DNA of 64,000 nt from Pelargonium x hortorum (lineage: Eukaryota > Streptophyta > Magnoliopsida > Geraniales > Geraniaceae): assembly GCA_036897525.1 (NCBI GenBank), contig JAYMTJ010000049.1, positions 19,027-83,026 of the forward strand, written 5' to 3'. The notes under the pieces are model-generated. The model was not told where the DNA came from and ran no database searches. It was given only the letters and a program-made list of their open reading frames with translations. The stretch's first letter is position 1. Each line of letters opens with the position of its first letter. The translations under genes were made by a program, and so were the position numbers. Positions 1 through 12,800 of the stretch are shown here, one piece after another.

Positions 1-700
1 GTTAGAAATTTGAATTCTTTTTTTTGCATATGATCTATCTCCCTTTATATAGACTAGACTTAGGAGTGCTTCAGTTTTACACTTGTGTACCTAAAGGACT
101 CGTTTGTATAACTATATTTTACATATTTCTTAAGTTCACAGACTCTAACAAAAGGTTGGGTATTCAGTCCCTTCCAAAGTCTATACCAACAGGGTACCGA
201 GTTAAGAGTAAGTCCTGGGCAAAAAAAGACCTCCGTGTTTAGTAGGAGCATCCTGCTTGCATATCAAAGAAAAACCTATTTGCAAGAATGCCCTTAGAGC
301 TTCGCAAACCGTCAGTTTTTAACTAGATATGAAGGTTCTAATAGGGGTCTTTATGCAGAAGTTTGCCTTATAAAATGAAGCATTCAACAGGGTCCCAGGC
401 CTGGGAAAGAAAGCCCTTCTAAATTCTAATATAGGTTATCCCAGAAAAGGAATCCTCTTAATTCCTGATTAGCCTCTAGAATTTCTATGAAACTTAGCAA
501 TTCATTTTCAGTTGGTATAGTTTAATCCAGCTCTTGTATTCTAAATAAGGATTTCCGGAGGGTATAAGGTATAACTCATAACATAAGTAAGCAAGAAAGC
601 GGATGTTCTCTTTCCCCAATCAATTTATAGGAAAAGCTTTACCTTTTTTGTTAGTTTAAAGAAGAATTTAAGAGCTCTAAGGTATTCATAGTAGGGAGTA
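1..700. other. Spacer, no gene seen
   Basis: AT-rich DNA with short frames only (about 72 codons at most, on the + strand from 24). No tRNA arm pairs, rRNA words or known peptides were found. Confidence 0.6.
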
Positions 701-874
701 GAGAAGGTATGGCTGACAAAGGTACAGCTCATAAGAAAGGTATAGGCACAGGTTAACAAACAAGGTATGCATAAGAGTGAGATACAGAATAGAAGTATAG
801 CTCTAAGGAAAGCAAGTGTAGCTACAAGGACTAGGATAGGTGTGAATAAGAAACAGGTTATGAGTAAGAGGTAA
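701..874 (+). repeat. Purine-rich basic-peptide relic, copy 1
   Basis: Two short frames sit nearly end to end. ATG at 709 reads MADKGTAHKKGIGTG and stops at 754. A second frame with ATG at 767 gives 35 codons ending at 874, beginning MHKSEIQNRS and ending NKKQVMSKR. Almost all codons are AAG, AGG, GGT, GCT or AGT types, unlike the flanks. The segment shares TATGAGTAAGAG with 6764-6775 and GATACAGAATA with the copy at 59.8 kb, and the AHKK or MHKK word with other copies. A one-base shift would connect the two frames, so it looks like a frameshifted remnant. The ancestral protein is not recognised. Confidence 0.4.
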
Positions 875-3800
875 GCCGATAGTGGTGTCTATATGGGTAT
901 CCATGTTCTACTTGTTTTATAGTATCCGAATAAGTAAATAAAATAGGGGAAGGTACTAAGGGGAGTATACTTGTTTACCTCTGTTTCCCGGTTAGGAAGT
1001 CACAAGGAACTTAAGGATAAGCCAGGTTTCCATCAGGTATTCTCTATTTAGCTTACTAGACAGGAATTCGTTGTAAGTATAAGTAATTATAAGAGGGGAA
1101 GTTTCAGATTTGGATAATCAAAATATAGGTAATCAAACGTAAAACAGGTAAAAAATGGATTTTTTAAAGAGGACTCTAAACAACTGAGAATCGATATTCT
1201 AGATAATAATTTGGGTATTATTTGCTTGAATCCTGTATTAGTTATCCTTAGCTTTTTATAAAGTCTTTCCTTTTGATGTATGTAAATGGGGCCTTTTTTC
1301 AGAATAGGCTGTAAAGGGTTGTAAAAAGAGGTAGTACAAAAACAGGTATGAAAGGTCTTAATTAAAGCAAACAAGTAAGGAAAAGGAAGTCAGTCTCGAG
1401 GTATTCTGGGGTTAGAATCTATAAAGAACTAAAAGAAAAGTGAGAGTCTGTTTTTCCTGTTGTTGGTTTAGGTCAAGGTAGAGTTCCTTTAAGGGGTTGG
1501 TAAGAGATTATGCTTATTTGGTACCCTTTTACGGCTCTATATCTTTTCTTTCTCGACTAATACTAGGTTTAAGTGGATATGATAGGTGTTTTAACAGGAA
1601 ATAGGTCCTAAGCCAGCCTAATAAGTGGCAAGTAGTCCAGTCACAAGGAAATAGGAAGGGAGTTTTTTTAACAAATACTAAAAAAAGGGTAGGCATCTAA
1701 ATTCCTATTTTGGTGTATTTAGGAACTTAACTTCTAGAGAGGAGAGGGGTTTTACAATCTCGGATATTGCTCTAAGGGAAGGCTTTGAGTCTTGTTTTAA
1801 AATCTTAAAGCTCTGCGTACTTTTTTGAAAAGGTATTTAGAAGAGTTACAACTAAGTAATATGAAAGTACTTACTTTACTCTTTATTAACCTCACAAGGA
1901 AAGTCCCCTCTATTTGATTTCTTAGTCTCTTTATTTTTCAAATATTTTCTTAGTTGTTTCTAGTTTTCTTAAGAAAGTTGGCTTCAACCACAGGCTAAGG
2001 TGATGGGGCTCGAGGAGTCTTTTATTCAGGATTCCTCTTATCTTAAGAAAGTAAGAAAAGTTTTTTTCGGGAAAGTATCTTGCTTAATAACTCAGACCTT
2101 GTCCTGCCGCTTTGATAATTTTTTGTTTATTGAAAAGTGCTGCCCGTGAAACCAGCCCCAATTGGAATTGACAAACTTAACCGAGATCTAAGAATGTAGG
2201 CATACTCTGGAGCCTCTGCTCTTGTCAAAGGGTCCCTTTTTTCTATATATCTATATAATAGTAGCTTTAGAAGACGACACCTGGTTTTACTCTTGTACTA
2301 TAAGAAATTTTCTATTTGTATTAATGGGGACCCCGAAAGCAGTTTATTGATAGGAAAGTCGAGATCTCTAGCTCATTAGGTATACAGTACTGAAAAATTC
2401 ATCAAGCAAAATTTCTAATACTCAGGTTCTATTCTATAAATAAGCTGCTTCAAGCTTAGGATTTGACCCGGACAAGTATAAGTATAAACAAGGAAAGGAA
2501 CCCGATCAAATTTTTTTCTATTAGATACTTCCTAAGCTTTATTTCACATCATATCGAATAAGCAAGCCAAAAGTCAAATTAACGTAGAAAACCTTATGCT
2601 TTTAAGGATTTGTTACTAAATTAATGAATATAGAGAACCCTTATATACATATACCTTTGCAATAAAAATCCGGGTTTGGTACTTATAAAGACAAAAGAGA
2701 GGACCGCATTCTTTACTTTCATTTTAGATCCATAATATGAATATGAGTTTCTTCATTATCTAAGTGATTACAACTTTGTTAGGAATTGAGGTTTAAAAGG
2801 TTTTCTAAAGCTCTTTTCTGAGAGTCAGTGAAGTTATCGAAGTCAGTTAAATAGAGAAACTACCTACCTCAATTTTAAGACTTTTAACACTTTGATCCTT
2901 GAAGAAAAGCTAGTTTAAGACTACCAATAAGTCCTGAAAAAAGTAAGACTACTGAACCCTAAATTTTTTGTTTCTAAAGCAAAGCTTAGCTCTTCCCGGC
3001 CCACTCAAAGAAAGGTATTCCAGAAAATAGAAAAGTCATCCATAGTTCCTTTCGAATCTAGTGTTAACCAAGACAAACCTCTTATACTCTGCATCCCTTA
3101 AGAAGGATACCCTATCTATATATTGAAATATTCGTTAGAATTCTGTTCTACATTTCTACATTAGGACTTTTCTGAAATTTATGTCACTAAGGAGTTGGGT
3201 GAAATCAAGTCAATTCAACTACTCTTTTATTACAGTCTCTCTTAGGAAACAAGGAACATCCTAATTAAAACCTCTTCTTCTTTTCTTTATACTATACTCA
3301 GGAAATAGCCTAGGCACGAAAAAACTTTATAGCTCTTCCTAACCGGAATGCCTTTGATTTTTCTTTTGTATACTTCTATTCTACTAAGCGAATAGACCAT
3401 GAGATAAGCTATCCGCTAGGACACTACTCTGAGGAATCCTACGGTTTATACTACTCTGTATGAAATATGATAAATCCCGGTTGTATAGAGCACTAGAAAA
3501 GGTCCCTATACTACTTAGAAAACTAAACAGCTGAACGAGGTAACTCCTCAGACTTTTACCCTCTATACGATATACCAGGGGCTCTCCTATATCTTTTGGT
3601 AGGTTGCAATGCAATAGAGTCCTAAGGTCTCGGTTATTCTATATTTAACTAATTCTTTCTAAGTTAAGAAGTGCTTCTCTAGATATTTGTAGGAAAACGC
3701 TGTTTTTTTTAACAAGCAAGTAGGACTTACCCCCTCTCGATTCGGGAAGGGCTGTAATAAAAACTTTTTAATTTCTTATATGTTAGGGATTATAAACCCC

Positions 3801-5135
3801 GGGTACCGGGTAACCAACTTAAACTTACTCTAGTATATAGATTGACCCTTTAGTATCTAAATCCTTCGTAACAGTCTTTTGAAAGCGGAAATAGCAGGGT
3901 ATTTACAGAGTTTATATAAGGAGAGTCAGAATACTGAGCTTTGTATAATAAATACTAGATGACAGCCAGTTTAACCTTCTTTAGTTCGCTCAAATTTGGG
4001 GTCTAGAAGTAGGTGTTCCCAACACAAAAGGGAAGAGTGACAGGGTGTTATACCGGAATATTCCGGCAAGTACTATGTTTCCGTCAAGAATATAGGGTTT
4101 AATCCCAAAGAAAGTTTGAAACTAAATCTAGAGTAATCTTATATTTCACTTTAAGTCGGTTAATTCCGGGATCCCGTCCAGGTAATTCCTCATACGTTAT
4201 GGAAGTTGCAGATTTACAAGCAGGGCTTCGTGGACAGCCTTTCCTGCCTATTTACAAAGGGTTTGTAGGACCCCCTCAAGACCAGGCCGCCTAGATTATT
4301 ACAGCAACCTCTTGCTCTTTTTTATTCCAGTAGAGCAACTTCAATGACACACGTAATGCCAAGACCACAGCTTCACTAAAATTTATTAAAGAATTCTTAA
4401 TTAAATTAAAGACACGTAAATTAAAAAAGGCTAAATACCCCGGCCCTCCTTAGGGAAAGAGAGTTCGGACGAGTATATCCTTGTTTTTTTGCTAAAAGAA
4501 GACTCGTAAGGTTGTCTTCTATCTTTATATTGTAACAAGAGGTATACTCTCCTTGTGCGGGATCCCTCCCGTGGTTTGGTACCTCAAAGCAGAAATTCTA
4601 AGTGAAATCCTTGTAGTTCTAGGTTTTCAATATCTTTATATAAAGCCGGAGTTCTATACTGATTTTAGCGGGTCTTTAAGGTATAACTTTTACTAGAATT
4701 TTGTTCAAAAGTAATGGGTCCTTAAATTCAATGGAACTTCTTCGTACCCCTAAATCGACTCTAAATAAGATTCTTATTTTGGGATTTTGCTTGAACATGC
4801 ATTTACTGATAAAAGCTTGTCTCAATTAGGTATTGCTCGAGAAACGGAGACCTCTCTGTTTTGGTACGGCAGTTTAATTAATATCTCGGGGCTAATCTTA
4901 GTACAGGAGCCCTTTTAATGCCTTGCAAGGAGCTTCTATATGACGGGTCTTTGATAGAAACAAACCAATTATAAATATAAGAAATCGCTTTGGTAGAATT
5001 CAGATAATCCTTAAAATTGACAACTTAGTTAAGGGTCTATATTCTTAATTGGATTTTAAGGCGCCGCCTAGGAAATTCTTAAAGTACCAATCTCACTTTT
5101 TCAAAGCAGTATTCTATACACCTGATATTGACTAG
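875..5135. other. Spacer, no gene seen
   Basis: About 4.3 kb without a frame above 95 codons. It contains one perfect palindrome (4053-4066), noted separately. No tRNA or known exon recognised. Confidence 0.55.
4053..4066. repeat. Perfect 14-bp palindrome
   Basis: CCGGAATATTCCGG is self-complementary and is GC-capped in an AT-rich spacer. Confidence 0.6.
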
Positions 5136-5206
5136 GAACCCCTAGCCCTGCGGTAAGACATAAGTCTGCAAAACTTATACGTGTTGGTTCAAATCTACAA
5201 ATCATC
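5136..5206 (+). pseudogene. tRNA-Cys(GCA)-like relic
   Basis: A perfect anticodon arm TAAGT-CTGCAAA-ACTTA (5161-5177) carries the GCA anticodon. It is preceded by a GCC...GAC D arm with a GCGGTAA loop as in trnC, and followed at the exact canonical spacing (5-nt variable region, 5-nt T stem) by the T loop TTCAAAT at 5188-5194. The D stem has one C-A mismatch. The T stem GTTGG/CTACA keeps about three of five pairs. The presumed acceptor strands GAACCCC and AATCATC do not pair. The combination of identity loop and spacing is unlikely by chance, but both outer stems are lost, so I read it as a decayed trnC copy. Extensive RNA editing is the alternative. Confidence 0.4.
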
Positions 5207-7668
5207 TATACGTGACTTTATTAAGTTTTTTTTCAAAGGTAGTCTGTATCTTATATAGAATAGGATTATAGTTTTGAGAGTTCTTAATGTGTAATATTGA
5301 GGCTCTCCTGGATCATTTATATAGCTAAATTTTCTATAATATAAGGTAGGGTTTCGACGATGTTTGTAGAAGGCCCTCTAATACAAAAAACTGTGTAGGG
5401 GCTAGTCTAATATAATATCTCTTGTTTATTCTTTAATATCAATGCTGTCAAAAAAAAAAAGGTAATATTCCACCATTGTCCAGGAGCCATAAGCCTAAAA
5501 GAAAACAGGTTTTCCTCACTTTCTCTTTCTGGTAAAAGCTGCTTCTACGTAAATTGCTATGAAATACCGGGGCTTATAACTGCTAACTTTGAAAAGTCAA
5601 AGTATGAGACTTAGAATTCTTTCTTGTTAAGGGCTGGAATTCTGCCATAAAAGTAGAAACTATGAAGTACAGGTACGTTTGTCAAACAAGAAACCTTTGC
5701 GGATCCTTTAATTAAGGAATAACCTGTAAGTGATGGGGCTTTGAACCTTTAGATTTGTGACTTGGTATATATATACTAATTGATAGAAGTTTTTTTGCAC
5801 GGGAGAGTTATGTTATTTAGTACCCCTTTCTACTAAAGTCATTTTCTAATATTATGCTTTCATAAGTCTAAGTTAAAGATAAGAGTCTAGGAAATTCGTA
5901 GCTTTATAGGAAATTTTAGAGTTAAAGGAGTCTATAAAAAAAACTAGTATTTGTTTGTATAGCCCCTTACTTTTGCTTTTGTCAGTGCTTTTTTTATAAT
6001 TCAAATTTGTGTTGACTCACTTTTTAAGGTTACTCTACTGAACTGAATTGAGTAATAAAGTTTTCTAATAGTTAGTAGTTACGTGTGCATACATTTCAAC
6101 TAAACTTATAAATAGACTTTTTTTATACCTAGAAAAGAATCTCAATAAAAGGGGCTGTTGACTCAAGCTTTAGATAACCGGTACCGCACGAAAACTTCTA
6201 AAATAAAGGGATAAAGACAGATTCCTTATGTAATATACTGTACTTAAAAGAAATGACTTATAACTAGAAGAGGAAGGCCCTGTTAAACTTACCTACTTAG
6301 TTGTCTAAATCCAATCCTAGCTAAGCTAATTTCTTAAGTAGGAAAATACTTGAGGAAGACTATAGGGAAGGTTAGAAAATCCTTCTTTATTAGCTGCCAT
6401 AAACGACCTTAAATGAAATTAGTAAGAGGAAACTTGATGTACTAAAAATGCTATCTACTGCAAGCATTAGGGAATTCCTTACTACGAACACTAAAACTAA
6501 ATAACTTAAAAGGGAATTTTTATAAAAGTGAAGTTATACAACTTCCTCCATTACCAGGGGTTGTAGTATCCAGAATCTCTAAAATCTCAGGGAATCCTAG
6601 GAGAATAAGTAAGAGAAAGAGAGAGCTAACTGCTCTTCTAATCCTACATTGTGTGTGAGATAGTAAAGGAGAGGTAGAAAAGTTTTGCCGTATCGGATAT
6701 TTATTTCGAAGTTATGAAGAGTAACAGAAACAAAGTAGGGCTGCCAGAAAGCAAGTACAGGAGTATGAGTAAGAGTAGCAAACAAGTTAAGGAGAGGTCT
6801 TATGGGACTTGTATTCCTGTATTCTGGTTAATGAGGTAGTAAAGGAAGAAAAAGAACTTAAGCTAAAGTCATTTGTTTCTAGTAGTAAAGTAAAAGTTAG
6901 GAAGAGTTTGAAAGCAGGTAATAAGTTAGTTGGCGGTACACTATCTCTTTAGTAAGTAAAATCAAGCAAGCTTGCCTTAGGTTTTCCTTTTTAGTAAGTA
7001 AGAAATGTCTTTTAGTTTGTCTTACTATTTATTTGTTCTATCTTTGTTTAGGAGTCTTATTAAAGTTTAAAGGAATTCCTCTTTCTGATTGGCTCTCGAT
7101 CTAAATGAAAAATATTTAGGGATATAAGAAGGAAGCACTTACTATTTTTCCCAAGTATTTTAGTTAGCTCCTATGTTTCGGATTTAAGGCTAAGGAAATA
7201 GAATACATTTATTTAAAAGACAGGGGTTTCTCTAGCTTCACTTTATAAGTTAAGTCTTGAATATTGAATAAAAAGGATTCCTGTTAAGTAAGGATTTCAA
7301 GTCTAAGGTATATCTTAAAGGGGGGCACTCCTAAGCTTTTTTAAGTCCTGGATATTCCTCTTTGAGTGAGATAGAAAAACCTTAAGTAGGGTAGGTGTTT
7401 TACAAAAGAAAGTCTTATGATAGGATTTTGAGTTAGGATTAGGAATCAAGAGGAAGTCTATAAATAGAAAAGGTAGAAAAGGGAACCCTAAAAAATCTTC
7501 TTCCACTAGAAATAGAATCGAAAGAATTTCTAGGAGATAGTTTACAGGTATACTTAAAAAAAAGGCTCCAAAGAAGGTTATATCTATAAAAGGAGCTCCT
7601 TCTTCTGCTATTCAGTTGTTAAATCTCAGGGGAATGCAGTAAGTAGGAAAGGTTTCTATTTTAGTTTT
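5207..7668. other. Spacer with a purine-rich stretch near 6.6-6.9 kb
   Basis: No gene seen. The right part (about 6590-6960) is purine-rich on the + strand and includes the short repeat fragment at 6757-6790. GGAATTCC palindromes lie at 6471 and 7072. Confidence 0.5.
6757..6790 (+). repeat. Purine-rich repeat fragment
   Basis: A short piece containing TATGAGTAAGAG (6764-6775), identical to 859-870 and matching 59777 onward over 11 bases, followed by a CAAACAAG-like tail also present near 756. It is too short to read as a peptide and is probably a remnant of the same dispersed family. Confidence 0.3.
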
Positions 7669-7785
7669 ATGGGAATGGTTCTAAACCAGGTATTCCTCAG
7701 GGCAGGTAGAGCTCTAAGAAAGGGTATGCATAAGAAAGCAAGTAGTACAAATAGGAAGTTGGTGGGGGTACTAAGATTAAGATAA
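7669..7785 (+). repeat. Purine-rich basic-peptide relic, copy 2 (38 codons)
   Basis: An ATG-started frame of 38 codons with the word ALRKGMHKKASSTNRK in its middle. It resembles copy 1 both in peptide (GMHKS, ALRKAS) and at DNA level (AGCTCTAAG, GTATGCATAAGA, GAAAGCAAGT). There is no clear ribosome-binding site. It is Arg/Lys-rich with no cysteine or acidic residues. Not assignable to a known family by eye. Likely a decayed member of the dispersed family rather than an expressed gene. Confidence 0.35.
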
Positions 7786-8261
7786 GAGATCTCAATTCAA
7801 GTTAATGAGTTTACAGGTTTCTGATTCCAGATAGTAGAAAAGTAAGTAATTCTAAAAACATAGTAAATATTGTATTGACCCTAAAAGTCTTAAAGGGCAA
7901 GACATTAAGAGTTAGTTGGATTCCGGAAGTTTAAGCTGAAGCGGCTGGGTAACTATAAAGAAAGAAGTTGCCTGTTCCTCTGTTTCCAGTAAGGGGCAAT
8001 GGTAGAGAACTCAAGTATAGAGATAAGGTTTTCTTCTCCTTTTTTCTTTGCTAATCCAGTTTTAAGTCAAAAGGTCTAGCTGATTGAGAGGCTCTTAATA
8101 GGAAAAGTTTCCGATAGAACTGGGTGTAGGTTTTAGAGAAAGGACTTTACAAAGGCAGTTGCCCCGGAATGAGCTGCTCAACTTTAGATTAGAGGGGTTT
8201 AGTAAAGGATAACTTTCTTGTTGGACTTTACAGGTGTTTAAGATCAAAGTTTAGGGAGAGT

Positions 8262-8423
8262 ATGGCTAAGCTAAGAGTAAGATACGGATTTAGAGTACTG
8301 CTAAGTAAGACTCAGAAAGGTTTACAGAAAGCAGGTAGAGAAGTCAGTAAGAGGGTGCTGGCTGTAAGGTTTGAATGTTCTACTTGTTGTTCCCTTGTTT
8401 CCCGTTTTACCAACTCCCAATAA
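8262..8423 (+). repeat. Purine-rich basic-peptide relic, copy 3 (53-codon frame)
   Basis: ATG at 8262 opens 53 codons ending in TAA at 8421. The first two thirds are basic (MAKLRVRYGF, then a KTQKGLQKAG stretch). The last third contains a CSTCC cluster. The DNA at 8265-8288 matches 59770-59793 at 22 of 24 positions, direct evidence of a repeat relationship. The MAK start and Cys cluster superficially recall small ribosomal proteins such as L33, but the order and spacing do not fit. Function unknown. Confidence 0.35.
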
Positions 8424-9803
8424 TAAAACATTTGGAATAGAAAGACCTAAAACAATAACATTTAGTAAATAAAAGAAGGTAAAGTCTCTGTTATTCTGTA
8501 TTGCTTGCTTATTCTGGTACACTTAGTTTAGAATATAGAAAAAGGAAGAGCTTCTGTTTTCTACTTTAAAAAGCCTTAAGAAAAGAAAACCTTTCAAATA
8601 GTAACCTCTGGATTAAGTCAAAAACCCCTGTTTCTCCCTAAAAACCAAGCATCCCGTATTCAAATAAAGATAGAACTTTACAGAGATTTAGTAATGAAAA
8701 ATTTCTTTTTATAAAAAGACTCGTTGTATATTGTAAGATCGATGCTTTCATTATGCCATATTAACCTTAGATGCTAGCGAAAGAAAAGGACAAACCCTTT
8801 GAACTTGTAGTTAAGAAAGTTTTAAGAGCAAAACTGGAGTATTTATAATTTTTGTATTATCAAAGGAGGAATACGGGTTCTTTTTTACAAACACAACACA
8901 CAATTCTTATCCAATCTCAAAAACTTCTTTTATAAATAAAAAACTACTTGATTCCATCAACCAATACCTTAAGTAATTGAATTAGAAGCTAAAGCCTTAA
9001 CTTTTCCTTACCAAAAAAGTGTTTCGTTCTCGTTACTCTATAATTAGAGGACACATTTATTTACCTTGATAGTACTTTCCTTGAGAATATCTCTCATAAT
9101 CTGTTTGCACTCTTGAAGGCTAACTATTCTACGTAATTGAAAGCTAAAAAGATTCTGGCAATTCTCTGTATGACTAAGCAAATATCCATGTATTTATTTA
9201 TCCATGTATTTCGGAGATAAAACGGTACATCAACTTATTCTTTGTAATGCAATAATTATTTCTATTTAATACTCCTATTTTACATTTTAAGATGATAAAA
9301 ATCTCATTAGCAAATAAATATACTAGAAGCACTAACCAAGTAGCTTACACGAAATCAAACTCTTTAGTATGATACGTTGCTTTTACGATCTTTTTTGTTA
9401 AAATGAGTCTACTTTTCTTATTAAATTAAAAGGCCTCCTGTTAGAATTTATTTTGAGTCATTTTATCATAAGTATGGAATGTAAGTAGGGGCTTGGTTAT
9501 TTTGACTTTGCTAAAGTTACAGCTAATTTGTAAAATTCTATGAGTCTTTTGTTACTAGAACAATTGGGGCAGAAAGCTCTTCTATTGCAAACAAGAAGTC
9601 TATTTACTATATAATATTAGGAATGTCTCCCTTTTAACAAAATATATCTATTAAATTAGAATAGCAGCTTGGGAACCCCCTTGTCTGTTAGAAAAAAAGC
9701 TTGAGACTCTTAGATCTTGGCTAAGTCGTCCCTTGGGTAAATGAAATTACCAGGATTCTTAAGAAGGTGGGCTTTAGCTTTTCCCTTATTTATAGGAAAT
9801 CCC
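8424..9803. other. Spacer, no gene seen
   Basis: Very AT-rich; a direct repeat of ATCCATGTATTT lies near 9184-9211. Nothing codes for a recognisable product. Confidence 0.55.
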
Positions 9804-9875
9804 AGCAATGACTCGACTTGAACCCACGCATGACGAGCAAACTGACCAATGCTCTACCAACCGAGCTTTCTTCTA
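9804..9875 (-). pseudogene. tRNA-like relic, Asn(GUU)-like
   Basis: On the minus strand a perfect D arm GCTC-GGTTGGTA-GAGC (9851-9866) is followed, exactly 28 nt later as in a canonical tRNA, by a TTCAAGT T loop preceded by GTGGG. At the anticodon position the loop is CAGTTTG, which would give GTT, but position 33 is A instead of the invariant T. The anticodon stem TTGGT/CTCGT, the T stem and the acceptor are mostly unpaired. The D arm and spacing argue for tRNA ancestry; the broken stems argue against function. Assignment to Asn rests only on the loop. Confidence 0.35.
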
Positions 9876-12800
9876 AAACCGTACACTTCACTACTTAAGA
9901 GAGTCATAAAACATAACTATTCACTTGAATATACAGGAAAATGACTCTTTTGTATTGTACAGAGGTGTGCTGTGCTATTTTTAGTTACGATGCATCTAGA
10001 AAAAAGGGGTAATTTAATATAAAAAATGACTTTTGTCTTGTAAGAAGAAAAGAAGATAGTCTTTTTATTGGCCAGCTTAGCTCTTCGAAACTATAAAACG
10101 CCGTTAATTTAAAGGGGGTTCCCGTACAAGAAATTTAGTCAAATTCTTTATAGTTTCTAGGGGGCAGCCTCTCTTGAGTGTCTCACTTCTTTTTTTTACT
10201 GCCGAACACCTTTTAGTTTACTTTAAAAAAAGAATAATAATTTTAATTTATTAGTAAACTAATAAGATTCCGCATCATAGATATCAAATAGAACCTAAAT
10301 GAATTCGAGATTGCTTGGTCTAACTCATTCCCCAGTCAATATCTTTTAGGATAATACAATATATTTCTTTTTTACGAGTTCAAGCTTAATTTCCTATTGG
10401 TTAAATTAGCTAAATAGTATTTAAGATAACTCGGTATAGTAAAAGTAAAGCCGGGCTCACGTCTAGTAAGAATATAAAAAAAGGAAGATAACTAGAACAA
10501 AAATAGGGACCCTTTTCAAAGATTCGATACTTATCTTAAATTCTGAATGTTGTCGGTTCAAATCCTATCGGTGGATAATAAGGACTCCGAGGTACGTGAA
10601 ACATAAAGCCTATTTTCAGCAAGAATACGAAAGGGTTGGTTATAGTATTTTGTAAAGAGCACAGCGAGAGAATGTCTTGGGGTTTGAATCTAAAGGTTTT
10701 TAAGTCTAATAGTTTTTTTCTTACTTTCATACCTAGTAACTTGACCATACTCTGATTACTTGCCAGCTTTATTTGACCCTATAATATAATTTACTACGAG
10801 ACCTACCCATCCTCCTATCGTGTCTAAGCAATCAGTTTCAACTCAATTTTTGAAAGTTGGAACCCCTGGTGAAGATAGGCAAAGAAAGTTAACAATTGCA
10901 AAACGGATAAAAAAAAAAAGGGGCTTCTAATTTCCGAGCATGTTTATTCTCGTTAGGAGGACTCCCTACCACTCATTCTACTAGAGTAAGTCAAGTATAA
11001 TTAAAAAACTTACTGTATGCCTTTTTTTAATACGTTATATCGTGTATAAAATCCTGCTATGTAATAAAATATTTTAATCTCGAGCTATCAAATGAGTCTT
11101 TACCTATTTTCGACCCTATTCCTTCCACTCCTATACTTTATTCTAAAAAAGTACATGTTTTTCCCTTTGCATCTATTGACATATAAGATAAGTGTGACAT
11201 TATTATAGACCTAAGTTTTTTCGGTGCTATGCTCTACCTAGCTTTATTATTTAGCTAAAGCCGATCCCCGTATGGCGCGTCTCGAAGGGCCTGCATCCTG
11301 GAATAGTAAAGAGAGAGCTCTTGTTCGTGAGTTCGAATAAAATTATATAATCTTAAAATGTTAAAAAGAAAAGAAATCTTAGGCTTACGGACATTTTCAT
11401 GCATATCCCAATTCCGGGAAGAAGGGTACAGTTAACCTCACACAGTCTGAGAGAGCTCCAACTCATTCTCTTCGTTAGCACTTTGCTTTGGGTTAAAAAG
11501 CTACACCTATAAAGGACTGGCGAAATCTGAACTAAGTCAGGATACACTTAAAATTTTTAATAGTTAAGGATTTCCATATCATAAATAAGATTAAGAAAGA
11601 GAAGCTATATCTGCTCCCAATCTTGACACTGCATAGGGGAACACTCGCTTTTAAAACTAGTCTTTATTGGGACCCTACTTGGTTTTCGTGTCATAATTGC
11701 AGAAAATCTAAGGGTTACTGCGCGTGTTTGTAGTATGACGCACCATATTTTATATTAATAAAAAGCTGTTTTGGATTAATAAATAAAAAAGCTCTGTGAG
11801 ATTAGGATACATCCTAGTACAATGGGATTCTATTTGATTCAGATAACTTGTTTAGTTAGATTGAAATTAAAGGCTTTTTTAGCTTATGTAATTAAAAAAG
11901 GAGACCCGCGGTAAAACAAACATACTTATGGAATATACACCCAAGCGGTACCGGTCGTAGGAATCTATATGCAAAGGTTCCTTTTTTACATATGATATAG
12001 TAGAAGAATAAAAAGTCATAACAGTTAGATAACAAGTCGGTGTATTTTAGTAGCAATTTTGTGTCGATTTGTAGAGTAAATGTGCGAGTTGTGGAACAGT
12101 AAGAAAATCCAGGGATTAGAATTTAGAAAGCTACTTAATATTGTCAAAAAGCTAATTGAGGGTTCCTTTGATTTGAAGGATAAAAAGACAACTTTTTTGT
12201 AATAAATCCATTATTAATTAGGAGAGTGCTTTGTGCCTAGATTTACTCCAAATAGATAGCTAACAAAAGTCATTTAGTATATAAGGAGGAGTTCCCAAGA
12301 TAGAAATTTATCGTGTATGCGGATTGTTAGTACTATTTTTGTACTCAATATCTACTATTTTTTACCAAATTCTTCACTTATTATTATAAATGTTAGCTTA
12401 TCCTCTTTATGAGCTGGCTAAAAGGCTTTTTTACGAGTAGCAGAATTGTATGCTTTTGGGGATATTACATATATTTTCTATTCTTTTTCGATAATAAAAA
12501 TGGATACACGATAAAGGACTTAACAAAAGAAAAAAGAAGGAAAAGCTCTTATCTTAGATAAGGTAAAAGGGATTCTATATATTGAGCCAATACCCCTTGT
12601 AATCTTATTACAGTCTTCTCTAACCTTCCTGAAGCGCCCTTTACTTATTAAAATCACCTATATAAGAAATACCTGTTTATAGCCTCAGTTCTTGTTTGAA
12701 AGTTAGTAAAATAAAAGAAATTGAAATATCTCCTCCCATCCCAGGTTGATACTCGGTAATGCAAGAGCCTCGTCCGTCGGAAAGTTATAGGTTCAAAATA

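Noticed and set aside
10536-10580. T-loop word GGTTCAAATCC
   Set aside because: No D arm or anticodon stem at the canonical spacing; stems do not pair.
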